Shown: positions 1-6,380, counted from the stretch's first letter. The stretch is DNA of 6,380 bases from Fusobacterium sp. (GCA_020024855.1 JAHHTB010000103.1:1-6380); one strand, 5' to 3'. The notes: a model not told the origin generated them from the sequence alone. Numbers and translations are program-made.

Positions 1-24
1 ATATTAGATATTATAAATGATTAA
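1..24 (+). CDS. possible C-terminal tail of an upstream gene (partial)
   Basis: Frame 1 is open from the window edge and ends in TAA at 22-24, encoding only the tail ILDIIND. Another frame (from base 3) is also open and ends in TGA at 18-20, so the choice is uncertain. The short distance to the yhfU start and the absence of a visible promoter in the 36 bases upstream suggest that the operon begins further upstream. In E. coli, yhfZ (regulator) and yhfY (PRD-like) belong to the same cluster and are missing here, so one of them is a plausible occupant. Nothing in seven residues allows identification. Confidence 0.25.
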   Translation: MLDIIND

Positions 25-36
25 AAGGGGGTTTTT

Positions 37-396
37 ATGAAAAAAATAGTTATTGGAGGACAAATTGATAAAGAAAAATTAGCAGCAGTAGTAAAGAAAA
101 TAGTTGGAGAAAAAGCAACTATAACAATAAAAAGTGATATAGAAGCAGCTATGGATGTTAAAACAGGAGTGGCAGATATTTATTTAGGAGCTTGTAATAC
201 TGGTGGTGGCGGTGCTTTAGCAATGGCTATAGCATTATTAGGAGCAAATAATTGTGCTACAGTATCAATGCCAGGAAACATAAAATCTGATGTAGAAATA
301 ATAGCAGAGGTTAATGCAGGTAAAAAAGCATTTGGATTTACAGCACAACATATAGAACAAGTAGTTCCAGTAATTTTAAAGGAAATTTTAAAATAA
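37..396 (+). CDS. yhfU: YhfU-like DUF2620 family protein
   Basis: A complete 119-residue soluble protein, close to the roughly 117 residues of E. coli YhfU. It starts at ATG 37 after a G-rich Shine-Dalgarno stretch (AGGGGG, 26-31). The N-terminus (MKKIVIGGQI) looks like the first beta strand of a small alpha/beta domain. The hallmark is a glycine-rich segment at residues 51-69 (GACNTGGGGALAMAIALLG) after a hydrophobic strand (DIYLGAC), which resembles a ligand- or phosphate-binding loop leading into a helix. Cys53 and Cys73 flank this segment. No signal peptide or obvious membrane anchor is present, although the helix at 60-69 is hydrophobic. It lies 13 bp upstream of the membrane protein YhfT, the same pairing as in E. 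coli, which suggests a cytosolic partner of the transporter, perhaps comparable to small PTS IIB-type subunits. That role is inference; the family has no experimentally established function that I know of. Confidence 0.85.
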   Translation: MKKIVIGGQIDKEKLAAVVKKIVGEKATITIKSDIEAAMDVKTGVADIYLGACNTGGGGALAMAIALLGANNCATVSMPGNIKSDVEIIAEVNAGKKAFGFTAQHIEQVVPVILKEILK

Positions 397-409
397 GGAG
401 TGTGTTAAT

Positions 410-1696
410 ATGAATTATGTAGTTGCAATTTTACTGGGAGCACTAGCTTCATTTTTAGCAAATAGAGGAGTTGCAGTATTTAATGATGGATTAAGACCGA
501 TTGTTCCAGAATTTTTAGAAGGAAGAATGGATAGAAAATCTTTGGCAGCAACAAGTTTTGCACTAAGCTTTGGACTTGTTGTTGGATTTGGAATTCCATT
601 TTCATTAACAACACCAATAATATTAGTACATAGTATTTTATTAGCAACAGATATAATAGGAACATCATTTAGTATGGATAAAAAGGGAGCAATTTTTTCA
701 ACAGTTGTTGGTGGAGTATATGGATTAATGATAACATTGGGTTTAAAAATAATTGTAGAATTATTTGCAAAATTACCTGTAAATTTTTTGCCAGCATTGG
801 GAAAAGTAGGAGCACCAATAATTATTGCATTTGCAGCCTTTCCTGCTTTAGTGGTAGCTTATCAATATGGATTTAAAAAAGGAGTAATAACATTTATAAC
901 AACTATTTTAGTTAGACAGTTATTTCAAGTATATGGAAAAATTTCTTTTGAGGGAAGTACAATAACTTTAAATCCAGATGGAATGGCTTTATTAGTAGGA
1001 ATGATTATAATGGTAACTTTTGCAATGAGAGAAAAAGCAACGACAAATGGTGTTGGGTCAAATGAAATGTTATTAAATATATTTGCAACAAGAGTAGAAA
1101 AAATTAAGAAGAATGTAATTCCATTAGGATTAATGGGAGGAGTTATAGCTACAGCAATAAGTTTAAATTTAGTTGCAGGAGACCCAATTTCTTTAAACTT
1201 ATTAGCAGAAGGAAAAATATCAGAAGCGGGGCTAGCAGCTTTGGCTAGAGCGATTGGTTTTGTTCCTTTAGTAGCAACAACAGCAATAGCAACAGGAGTA
1301 TATGCTCCAGCAGGAATGACATTTGTATTTGTAGTTGGAATATTTTTAAGAAATCCTATTATAGCATTTATAGGGGGAGTATTAGCAATTATTATTGAGA
1401 TTTATGCTTTAGGTGCAGTAGCTAAATTTTTAGATAAATTCCCAGGAGTTAAAGCATGTGGAGATCAAATTAGAACTGCAATGTCAAAAGTTCTTGAAAT
1501 TTCTTTAATAGTTGGAGGAATGATAGCAGCAGATGCCATGGCTCCAGGATTAGGGTATTTATTTGTTGCAGGAGTATACGTGTTAAATAAAACAGTAAAA
1601 AAACCTTTAGTAGATATGGCAGTAGGACCAGTTTCAGCAATTATGCTAGGAATAATACTGAATATTTTTTCACTTATAGGATTATATGTAGGATAA
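410..1696 (+). CDS. yhfT: YhfT-like polytopic inner membrane protein, putative transporter
   Basis: A complete 428-residue integral membrane protein, close to the roughly 434 residues of E. coli YhfT. It is very hydrophobic, with about 10-12 probable membrane helices by eye: approximately residues 2-24, 47-66, 67-85, 95-119, 134-152, 156-174, 191-206, 236-254, 283-303, 304-337 (possibly two), 360-392 (possibly two) and 402-427. Short polar loops include 26-46 (FNDGLRP then EGRMDRKS) and a basic, probably cytoplasmic stretch at 206-235 (MREKAT, then RVEKIKKN). Conserved-looking polar or small-residue patches (FSLTTPI 64-70, GSNEM 216-220, ATGVYAPAG 294-302) could line a substrate path. AAGGAG at 395-400 overlaps the yhfU stop codon and lies nine bases before the ATG, so translation of the two genes is probably linked. 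The family is uncharacterised; transport is inferred from topology and from the catabolic enzymes downstream. Confidence 0.87.
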   Translation: MNYVVAILLGALASFLANRGVAVFNDGLRPIVPEFLEGRMDRKSLAATSFALSFGLVVGFGIPFSLTTPIILVHSILLATDIIGTSFSMDKKGAIFSTVVGGVYGLMITLGLKIIVELFAKLPVNFLPALGKVGAPIIIAFAAFPALVVAYQYGFKKGVITFITTILVRQLFQVYGKISFEGSTITLNPDGMALLVGMIIMVTFAMREKATTNGVGSNEMLLNIFATRVEKIKKNVIPLGLMGGVIATAISLNLVAGDPISLNLLAEGKISEAGLAALARAIGFVPLVATTAIATGVYAPAGMTFVFVVGIFLRNPIIAFIGGVLAIIIEIYALGAVAKFLDKFPGVKACGDQIRTAMSKVLEISLIVGGMIAADAMAPGLGYLFVAGVYVLNKTVKKPLVDMAVGPVSAIMLGIILNIFSLIGLYVG

Positions 1697-1705
1697 AATT
1701 AAAGT

Positions 1706-1732
1706 TTTAAGAGGAGGGGGACTCCTCTTAAA
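1706..1732 (+). terminator. intercistronic stem-loop, possible leaky terminator or attenuator
   Basis: A perfect 11-bp inverted repeat, TTTAAGAGGAG (1706-1716) and CTCCTCTTAAA (1722-1732), closes on a five-base loop GGGGA. It starts 10 bp after the yhfT stop codon, in the only sizeable gap of the operon (58 bp). The stem has a G/C-containing core next to the loop, but what follows (TTATAAG) is not a proper T-run, so a strong intrinsic terminator is doubtful. It could be a partial terminator, an RNA-processing or 3'-end stabilising hairpin separating yhfUT from the enzyme genes, or both. The left arm and loop contain a very strong anti-Shine-Dalgarno-binding sequence (GAGGAGGGGG) that the hairpin would hide. 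Confidence 0.5.
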
Positions 1733-1754
1733 TTATAAGATATGAGGTTGAGTT

Positions 1755-2774
1755 ATGGAAAAGATTTTAGCAGGAATTGATAGAACAAAAAATTTTATAG
1801 GAAAAACAGTTAAGGAACAAAATCCAAATATTATTTTAGAGTTTTGTAAAAATAAAGGAAAAACAATAGGAGTAAAAGATAGCAAAGAAATTGACAATAA
1901 ATTAATAAAAAAACTTTTAAGAAATGGATATATTTGGAATACAGTAGATTTTTCATCAGATAGGGGAAGAGCTATTGATATCAGGTTATTAAATCCAATA
2001 ACTTCAAAAGTCATGACAGGTTCATCAAGTGGAACGGCAATAAATGTTCTTTATGGATTAAATACAGTAGGGATAGGAACTGATGGTGGTGGTTCCGTTT
2101 TAGGACCAGCAATTTCTTTAAACTTATATTCAGCTCTTTTATCTGGAATGGGATTGAAAGGTAAAAATAAAAAGAAATCAACAGATGAAATAGTCTTTAC
2201 TGCTGGAATTGGATTTATAACTCAAAATTTTGTAGAATTAGAAAAAATTTTGAAAATTTTTTATGAAGAAAATGAAAAAAAATTAAAGAAATTAGTTTTG
2301 AGTGATACTCTTGAGAAAGATATCAGAGATAAACTAAAAAATAATTATGAAATTACAATTTGGAAAGACAGATCACTTTTCTCTAGAGAAGAATTGATGA
2401 TAGAGCTAAACAATATTTTTCAACTGGGAGATGTTTTTATATATGTTGAAAAAAATATAGAAGTAGATGGTATAGGGGATAGTATTTTAGGTTGTTTAGG
2501 AGATAGTGGTAAAACTTTTCAAAAAAATTCTAATAAAAAATTTTTAAAAGTTTTTAATATGCTTGATTGTACTGCGATTACAATTCCTTTAAAAAATATA
2601 GGAAGTTCTATAGTAATAGTAACACCAAAGGGAAAGGATGGTTTGAAATATGTTTTAGAAATAGGAAAAATATTAGACTATGAATATCGTCCAAAATTAT
2701 TTCAAGAATATTTTTTAAATTATCCTTTAAAAAGAATAGATAATAGAACATTTGAAATTTTAGAGGAGATGTAG
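1755..2774 (+). CDS. short divergent amidase-signature family protein
   Basis: A 339-residue protein, much shorter than the usual 450-500 of the amidase signature family (GatA, FAAH, peptide amidases), which hydrolyses amide bonds by a Ser-cisSer-Lys triad. The signature is recognisable: TGSSSGTA (88-95) corresponds to GGSSGGSA and GTDGGGSVLGPA (108-119) to the GxDxGGSIRxPA block. The candidate triad is Lys41 (in GVKDS, like the VKDN motif), cis-Ser90 and nucleophile Ser114; the 24-residue Ser-Ser spacing equals that of FAAH Ser217/Ser241. The Lys-to-Ser distance is shortened to 49 residues and the usual Arg after the nucleophile (GGSIR) is Leu116. The end (TAITIPLKNIG, 273-283, then IVIVTPKGKDGLKYVLEIGKIL) matches the family's C-terminal core. 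No signal peptide is seen, so it is probably cytosolic. ATG 1755 has GAGGT (1744-1748) six bases upstream. Two bases separate it from php. The substrate is unknown, and a non-catalytic role cannot be excluded. Confidence 0.75.
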   Translation: MEKILAGIDRTKNFIGKTVKEQNPNIILEFCKNKGKTIGVKDSKEIDNKLIKKLLRNGYIWNTVDFSSDRGRAIDIRLLNPITSKVMTGSSSGTAINVLYGLNTVGIGTDGGGSVLGPAISLNLYSALLSGMGLKGKNKKKSTDEIVFTAGIGFITQNFVELEKILKIFYEENEKKLKKLVLSDTLEKDIRDKLKNNYEITIWKDRSLFSREELMIELNNIFQLGDVFIYVEKNIEVDGIGDSILGCLGDSGKTFQKNSNKKFLKVFNMLDCTAITIPLKNIGSSIVIVTPKGKDGLKYVLEIGKILDYEYRPKLFQEYFLNYPLKRIDNRTFEILEEM

Positions 2775-2776
2775 GG

Positions 2777-3649
2777 ATGAAAGATATAACATATATACAT
2801 GAACATATGACAATAGATTTATCTGGAGTAAAAAATAATATCGATTGTAAATTAGATGAGTTTGAAAAAACGAAAAAAGAATTATTAAGATTAAAAGAAT
2901 TAGGAGTAGTAAGAATAGTTGATGTTACGAATATTGGAATGGGAAGAAATGTTGAATTCATAATAAGGTTGGAAAAGGAAACAGGAATAGAAATTTTAAT
3001 GTCAACAGGTTATTATAAAGAACCATTTTTTCCAGAGGAAGTTGAAAAATTAAGTATAGAAAAATTAGAAGAAAAATTAATAAAGGATATAAAAATAGGA
3101 ATAGATGGAACAAATAAAAAAGCAACTTTTATAGGTGAAATAGGAACAGGCTTTGAAAAAATGACTTCCCTTGAAGAAAAGATTTTTACAGTAGCAAGTA
3201 GAGTACAGAAAAAAACGGGAGTATATGTATCAACACACACAAGTCTAGGGAAATTAGGACACGAACAGTTAGATATAATTGAAAAAAATGGTGGAAATTT
3301 AGAAAAAGTTATTTTAGGACACACTGATTTATCAAAAGATATACATTATATAGAGAGTTTATTAAAAAGAGGAGTTTATATTTCTTTTGACACAATAGGA
3401 AAGATAAAATATCTTTCAGAAGAAAAAAGAGTTGAATATATTAAATATTTATGTGATAGAGGATGGGAAGATAAAATTCTATTATCAGTAGATTTAACAA
3501 GACAATCTCATTTAAAAGAGAATGGTGGAATAGGGTATTCCTATTTACTTGAAGAATTTGTTCCAAAGTTAATTGAGAATGGGGTAGAATTAGAAAAAAT
3601 AGAAAAGTTTTTAGTTGAAAATCCAAAAAAAATTTTAGGAATAAAATAG
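2777..3649 (+). CDS. php: phosphotriesterase-homology protein (amidohydrolase superfamily)
   Basis: A complete 290-residue TIM-barrel metal hydrolase, matching the roughly 292 residues of E. coli Php (YhfV). The binuclear metal site can be read directly: His8 and His10 in HEH at the N-terminal strand, Glu121 in GEIGTG, His154 in STHTS, His182 in GHTD and Asp239 in SVDL. These six fall at a constant offset of four from the E. coli Php ligands as I remember them (His12, His14, Glu125, His158, His186, Asp243). Glu121 stands where true bacterial phosphotriesterases carry a carboxylated bridging lysine, a known feature of the Php subgroup. Relatives are lactonases, carboxylesterases or phosphodiesterases; organophosphate hydrolysis is not expected. 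AGAGGAG (2762-2768) at the end of the amidase-like gene serves ATG 2777, implying coupled translation. It is cytosolic, with no signal peptide. Substrate not deducible; lactone or ester hydrolysis in the pathway is inference. Confidence 0.9.
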   Translation: MKDITYIHEHMTIDLSGVKNNIDCKLDEFEKTKKELLRLKELGVVRIVDVTNIGMGRNVEFIIRLEKETGIEILMSTGYYKEPFFPEEVEKLSIEKLEEKLIKDIKIGIDGTNKKATFIGEIGTGFEKMTSLEEKIFTVASRVQKKTGVYVSTHTSLGKLGHEQLDIIEKNGGNLEKVILGHTDLSKDIHYIESLLKRGVYISFDTIGKIKYLSEEKRVEYIKYLCDRGWEDKILLSVDLTRQSHLKENGGIGYSYLLEEFVPKLIENGVELEKIEKFLVENPKKILGIK

Positions 3650-3659
3650 AAAGGGAAAA

Positions 3660-4763
3660 ATGATGAAAACATATCCATTAGAATCAATTACATTAGAAGA
3701 GGCAAAAAGAAAACAATTTAAATTAATAGATATAATTACAAGAAAATTTAGAGGAAGTGAAATTTTAACAAGAGGGGACCTAGGGGTAGTAAAGGGATTA
3801 AATAAACCAAGAACTACCAAGAAGATTGAAGAAATAATAGCAGATTTTTTTGGCGTAGAGAAAGCTATTTTAGTTAGAGGGGCAGGAACATCAGCTATAA
3901 AATGGGGATTATATAGTATTTTAAAGAATTCTAAAACAAGAAGAGTATTAGTACACAAAGCACCTATTTATCCAACAACTTTAGTATCTTTACAGATGTT
4001 AAATGCAAATATTTTAGAGGTAGATTATAATAATTTAGAAGAGTTAGAAAAAATTTTAAAAAATGAGAAGATTGATGTAGTGGTTGTACAGTATACTCGT
4101 CAAAAAATAGATGATAGTTATAAAATTACTGAGGTAATAGAAAAAATAAAAGAATATGAAGTTCCTATATTAACAGACGATAATTATGCAGTAATGAAAG
4201 TTAAAAATATTGGAGTTGAATTAGGAGCTAATTTATCAGCATTTTCAACTTTTAAATTATTAGGTCCAGAAGGAATAGGATGTTTAGTTGGAGATGAAAA
4301 ATATGTATCCCAAGTAATAGAATCAAATTACTCTGGTGGTGGACAAGTTCAAGGACACGAGGCACTAGATGTATTAAGAGGAATGGTATATGCCCCTGTT
4401 TCTCTAGCTATTCAAGGAGAAGTAAATGATGAATTGATTCAAATTTTAAACAATGGAAGATTATCATTTATAAAAAATGCATATTTAGTAAATGCTCAAT
4501 CAAAAGTTGTTATTGTTGAGTTAAAAGAAAATATAGCAGAAGAAATGTTAGTTTATTCTGAAAAATTAGGAGCTTTGCCAAATCCAGTAGGAGCTGAATC
4601 GAAATATGAGTTTTCACCATTATTCTATAGAATATCAGGTACATTCAGAAAAACAGATCCAACACTTGAAAAAAGAATGATTAGAATAAATCCTAATAGA
4701 GCAGGAGTGGAGACAATAATTAGAATTTTAGAGGAAAGTTATAAGAAAATACAGGAGGAATAG
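3660..4763 (+). CDS. yhfS: YhfS-like fold-type I PLP-dependent enzyme (aminotransferase-like)
   Basis: A complete 367-residue protein, near the roughly 361 of E. coli YhfS. The fold-type I PLP layout is visible: a phosphate-cup motif RGAGTSAI (73-80), a pyridine-ring Asp in TDDNYAV (172-178, probably Asp174, with Tyr176 comparable to the D-x-A-Y/DNT motif of the family), and a Schiff-base lysine candidate, Lys199 in STFKLLGPEGIG. YSGGGQVQG (224-232) follows in the position of the loop that contacts cofactor phosphate in relatives. The small C-terminal domain covers about 265-367. Related families include aminotransferases, cystathionine-type lyases and selenocysteine-synthase-like proteins, and the reaction here is unknown. 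GAAAGGG (3649-3655) lies before two consecutive ATG codons (3660 and 3663), so the exact start may be either. It sits 10 bp after php and three bases before yhfX, a second PLP enzyme. Confidence 0.87.
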   Translation: MMKTYPLESITLEEAKRKQFKLIDIITRKFRGSEILTRGDLGVVKGLNKPRTTKKIEEIIADFFGVEKAILVRGAGTSAIKWGLYSILKNSKTRRVLVHKAPIYPTTLVSLQMLNANILEVDYNNLEELEKILKNEKIDVVVVQYTRQKIDDSYKITEVIEKIKEYEVPILTDDNYAVMKVKNIGVELGANLSAFSTFKLLGPEGIGCLVGDEKYVSQVIESNYSGGGQVQGHEALDVLRGMVYAPVSLAIQGEVNDELIQILNNGRLSFIKNAYLVNAQSKVVIVELKENIAEEMLVYSEKLGALPNPVGAESKYEFSPLFYRISGTFRKTDPTLEKRMIRINPNRAGVETIIRILEESYKKIQEE

Positions 4764-4766
4764 GTA

Positions 4767-5921
4767 ATGTTTTTAAAGAAATTACAAGAAAGAAATCAAA
4801 ATTTACTAAATGTAGCAATTGAATTTCATCAAAAAGGATTACTTTCTCCAGACACATATTTACTAGATGTAGATACTATTTTAGATAATGCTAAATTATT
4901 AATAGAAAAAGCAAAAAAAAATAATATAAAGTTATATGCAATGACAAAACAAATAGGAAGAATACCTTTTTTAGCTAAAAAAATTTTGGAATTAGGATAT
5001 TCAGGAGTGGTTGCTGTTGATTTTAAAGAAGCAGAAATAATGATAAAAAATAATATTCCTCTTGGAAATGTAGGACATTTAGTACAAGCACCAACAAAGT
5101 TACTTGAGGAAATTATAAAAAGCAATGTTGAAATAATGACAGTTTATTCTTATGAAAAGATAGAACAAATAGATAAAGTGGCTAAGAAATTAAATAAGAT
5201 ACAAAATATTATGTTGAGAGTCTTAGAAGAAGATAGCATAATATATTCAGGACAAAGTGGTGGATTTTATTTAAATGAACTTGAAGGGCTTTGTATGAAG
5301 GTAAAAAAGCTAAAAAATATTAAAATAAATGGATTAACTTCTTTTCCTTGTTATTTGTATGATAAAAGTCTAAATAAGATTAACCCTACAAAAAATGTTG
5401 AAACCATAAAAAAAGCAAAAAATATTTTAAGTAAATATAGAATAGAAGTAGAACAGCTTAATTTTCCTTCAGCAACAAGTTTAGCTAATATAAAGAATAT
5501 TAGAGAAAATGGAGGAACACACGGAGAACCAGGACATGCACTAACAGGAACTACACCATTTAATGCATATAATGATGAGGGAGAAAAACCAGCGATTTTA
5601 TACCTTTCAGAAGTTTCTCATAATTTAAGAGGAAAAGGTTATTTTTATGGTGGAGGATATTATAGACGTTCTGGAATAGAAAGTGTTTTAGTAGGAAATA
5701 AATCAAAATCTCTGAAGGAAATAAAAGTAACTCCTCCAACAGATGAAAGTATAGACTATTATTTTGAGCTTAATGAAGAAGCAAACGTTGGAGATACAGT
5801 TTTAGGAGCATTTAGGACACAAATATTTGTAACAAGAAGTGATGTTGCTTTAATAGGTGGAATGAAGGAAAATAAACCATATATAATAGGGATATATGAT
5901 AGTTTAGGAAGGGAGAAATAA
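4767..5921 (+). CDS. yhfX: YhfX-like alanine racemase-family (fold-type III) PLP enzyme
   Basis: A complete 384-residue protein, about the length of E. coli YhfX (roughly 387). The N-terminal barrel begins at SPDTYLLDVDTILDNAKLL (27-45), followed by the PLP-lysine strand KLYAMTKQIGRIP, with Lys61 as the Schiff-base candidate in the place of the alanine racemase VVKANAYG motif. Later barrel strands include VVAVDFKEAEIM (81-92) and INGLTSFPCYL (187-197). THGEPGHALTGTTP (251-264) is a distinctive block, and YFYGGGYYRRSG (292-303) starts the C-terminal beta domain, where racemases carry the catalytic tyrosine; several Tyr are present, but I cannot assign the counterpart with certainty. This family is distinct from housekeeping Alr; amino acid racemase, decarboxylase or D-threonine aldolase-like chemistry are all possible. 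A perfect AGGAGG (4753-4758) within the last codons of yhfS serves ATG 4767, so strong coupled translation with yhfS is likely. Confidence 0.87.
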   Translation: MFLKKLQERNQNLLNVAIEFHQKGLLSPDTYLLDVDTILDNAKLLIEKAKKNNIKLYAMTKQIGRIPFLAKKILELGYSGVVAVDFKEAEIMIKNNIPLGNVGHLVQAPTKLLEEIIKSNVEIMTVYSYEKIEQIDKVAKKLNKIQNIMLRVLEEDSIIYSGQSGGFYLNELEGLCMKVKKLKNIKINGLTSFPCYLYDKSLNKINPTKNVETIKKAKNILSKYRIEVEQLNFPSATSLANIKNIRENGGTHGEPGHALTGTTPFNAYNDEGEKPAILYLSEVSHNLRGKGYFYGGGYYRRSGIESVLVGNKSKSLKEIKVTPPTDESIDYYFELNEEANVGDTVLGAFRTQIFVTRSDVALIGGMKENKPYIIGIYDSLGREK

Positions 5922-6380
5922 ATGGGAAGATTCATAGTTCTTGTTTTGGATAGCTTTGGAATTGGTGAAATGGAAGATGTAAAGGCCACAAGACCACAAG
6001 ATATAGGAGCAAATACATATAAAAGTGTTGTTTCTAAAAATAAAGGGATAGCTATTCCTAATTTACAAAAATTAGGAATAGCAAATGCAGCTAATTTAGA
6101 AGTTGATGATATAAAATTTTCGAATATAGCTATTTTTGGAAAAAGTAAATTGAAGCATTTTGGATGTGATACATTTTATGGTCATCAAGAATTAATGGGA
6201 ACAGAACCAAAGAAACCTATAAATGAACCTTTTTTTAAAAATATAGATGAAGTTGAAAAAAAATTATTACTTGAAGGTCATAAAGTAGAAAGCTATGGTA
6301 GTGAACAAAAAATATTAATTGTAGATGATTGTTTAAGTACAGGCGATAATTTAGCGGCTCATTTGGCACAAGTATATAAT
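5922..6380 (+). CDS. yhfW: YhfW-like phosphopentomutase-related metalloenzyme (3' end outside window)
   Basis: The first 153 codons of an open frame that runs past the window edge; E. coli YhfW has about 408 residues. The start MGRFIVLVLDSFGIGEMEDV matches the first strand of phosphopentomutase DeoB, with Asp10 as metal ligand. GCDTFYGHQELMGTEP (81-96) corresponds to the DeoB KDTxTGHWEMMG motif, in which the phosphorylated threonine lies; Thr84 is the counterpart, three residues before the GH pair as in the SEVGH motif of cofactor-independent phosphoglycerate mutase. The region from about residue 100 is the beginning of the cap domain. The metal ligands of the C-terminal half lie beyond the window. 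It follows the yhfX stop codon directly (TAAATG), with GGGAG (5911-5915) before the ATG. It is a member of the alkaline phosphatase superfamily; phosphosugar mutase or phosphotransfer activity is inferred and the substrate is unknown. Confidence 0.9.
   Translation, partial: MGRFIVLVLDSFGIGEMEDVKATRPQDIGANTYKSVVSKNKGIAIPNLQKLGIANAANLEVDDIKFSNIAIFGKSKLKHFGCDTFYGHQELMGTEPKKPINEPFFKNIDEVEKKLLLEGHKVESYGSEQKILIVDDCLSTGDNLAAHLAQVYN

Noticed and set aside
1..36. Promoter or riboswitch ahead of yhfU
   Set aside because: Only 36 bases precede the gene, with no clear -35/-10 pair, and they contain possible coding ends of an upstream gene. AT-rich stretches such as TATTATAAAT are expected by chance in this composition.
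1733..2014. Antisense open frame of 93 codons over the start of the amidase-like gene
   Set aside because: It is a by-product of AT-rich coding sequence: it overlaps a gene with clear family motifs, and its Phe/Ile/Leu-rich product has no recognisable domain. The same holds for the antisense frames at 480-668, 2608-2961, 3013-3324, 3441-3626, 3635-3958, 4829-5125 and 5759-5989.
2777..3649. True phosphotriesterase (organophosphate hydrolase)
   Set aside because: The bridging carboxylated lysine is replaced by Glu121, and the length and ligand spacing match Php.
3660..3665. Tandem ATG codons at the yhfS start as a sign of a regulatory leader
   Set aside because: They are in the same frame and give proteins differing by a single residue, so this is only start-site ambiguity.
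4767..5921. Housekeeping alanine racemase (alr)
   Set aside because: The PLP-lysine strand reads YAMTKQIGR rather than the usual VVKANAYGHG, and the gene sits in a yhf-type operon, so the YhfX family is the better call.
5922..6380. Genuine phosphopentomutase DeoB
   Set aside because: The active-site block differs from the DeoB KDTxTGHWEMMG motif and the neighbours are yhf genes, not nucleoside catabolism genes, so YhfW fits better.

Overview
The window is very AT-rich, with A/T preferred at third codon positions, AGA as the usual arginine codon and strong purine-rich Shine-Dalgarno sites. Together with its gene content this suggests a low-GC anaerobe, most likely of the Fusobacteriota (a Fusobacterium or Leptotrichia relative), with a low-GC Firmicute as the alternative. 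No rRNA or other phylogenetic marker is present, so this assignment is inference.

All the sequence belongs to one strand and appears to be a single operon of seven genes. It carries a rearranged version of the Escherichia coli yhf cluster (yhfS-yhfT-yhfU-php-yhfW-yhfX-yhfY-yhfZ), whose physiological function is, to my knowledge, not established. Order here: yhfU (37-396, small Gly-rich DUF2620 protein), yhfT (410-1696, polytopic membrane protein), a 58-bp gap with a perfect 11-bp stem-loop (1706-1732), a short amidase-signature protein (1755-2774) that I do not recall from the E. coli cluster, php (2777-3649, phosphotriesterase-homology protein), yhfS (3660-4763, fold-type I PLP enzyme), yhfX (4767-5921, alanine-racemase-like fold-type III PLP enzyme) and yhfW (from 5922, phosphopentomutase-like, cut by the window end). 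The yhfY/yhfZ part (PRD-like protein and regulator) is not seen and may lie upstream. Apart from the 58-bp gap, neighbours are 0-13 bp apart, so the genes are probably co-transcribed and often translationally coupled.

Taken together the set looks like uptake plus catabolism of an unknown small molecule. YhfT (perhaps with YhfU) would be the importer. The amidase-like protein and Php are hydrolases suited to opening amide, lactone or ester bonds. YhfS and YhfX are PLP enzymes suited to an amino-bearing intermediate, and YhfW is a phosphate-transfer enzyme of the alkaline phosphatase superfamily. The substrate cannot be read from the sequence. Most candidate catalytic residues are intact, so these look like working enzymes rather than decaying genes. 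No mobile element, RNA gene, CRISPR array or promoter was found.
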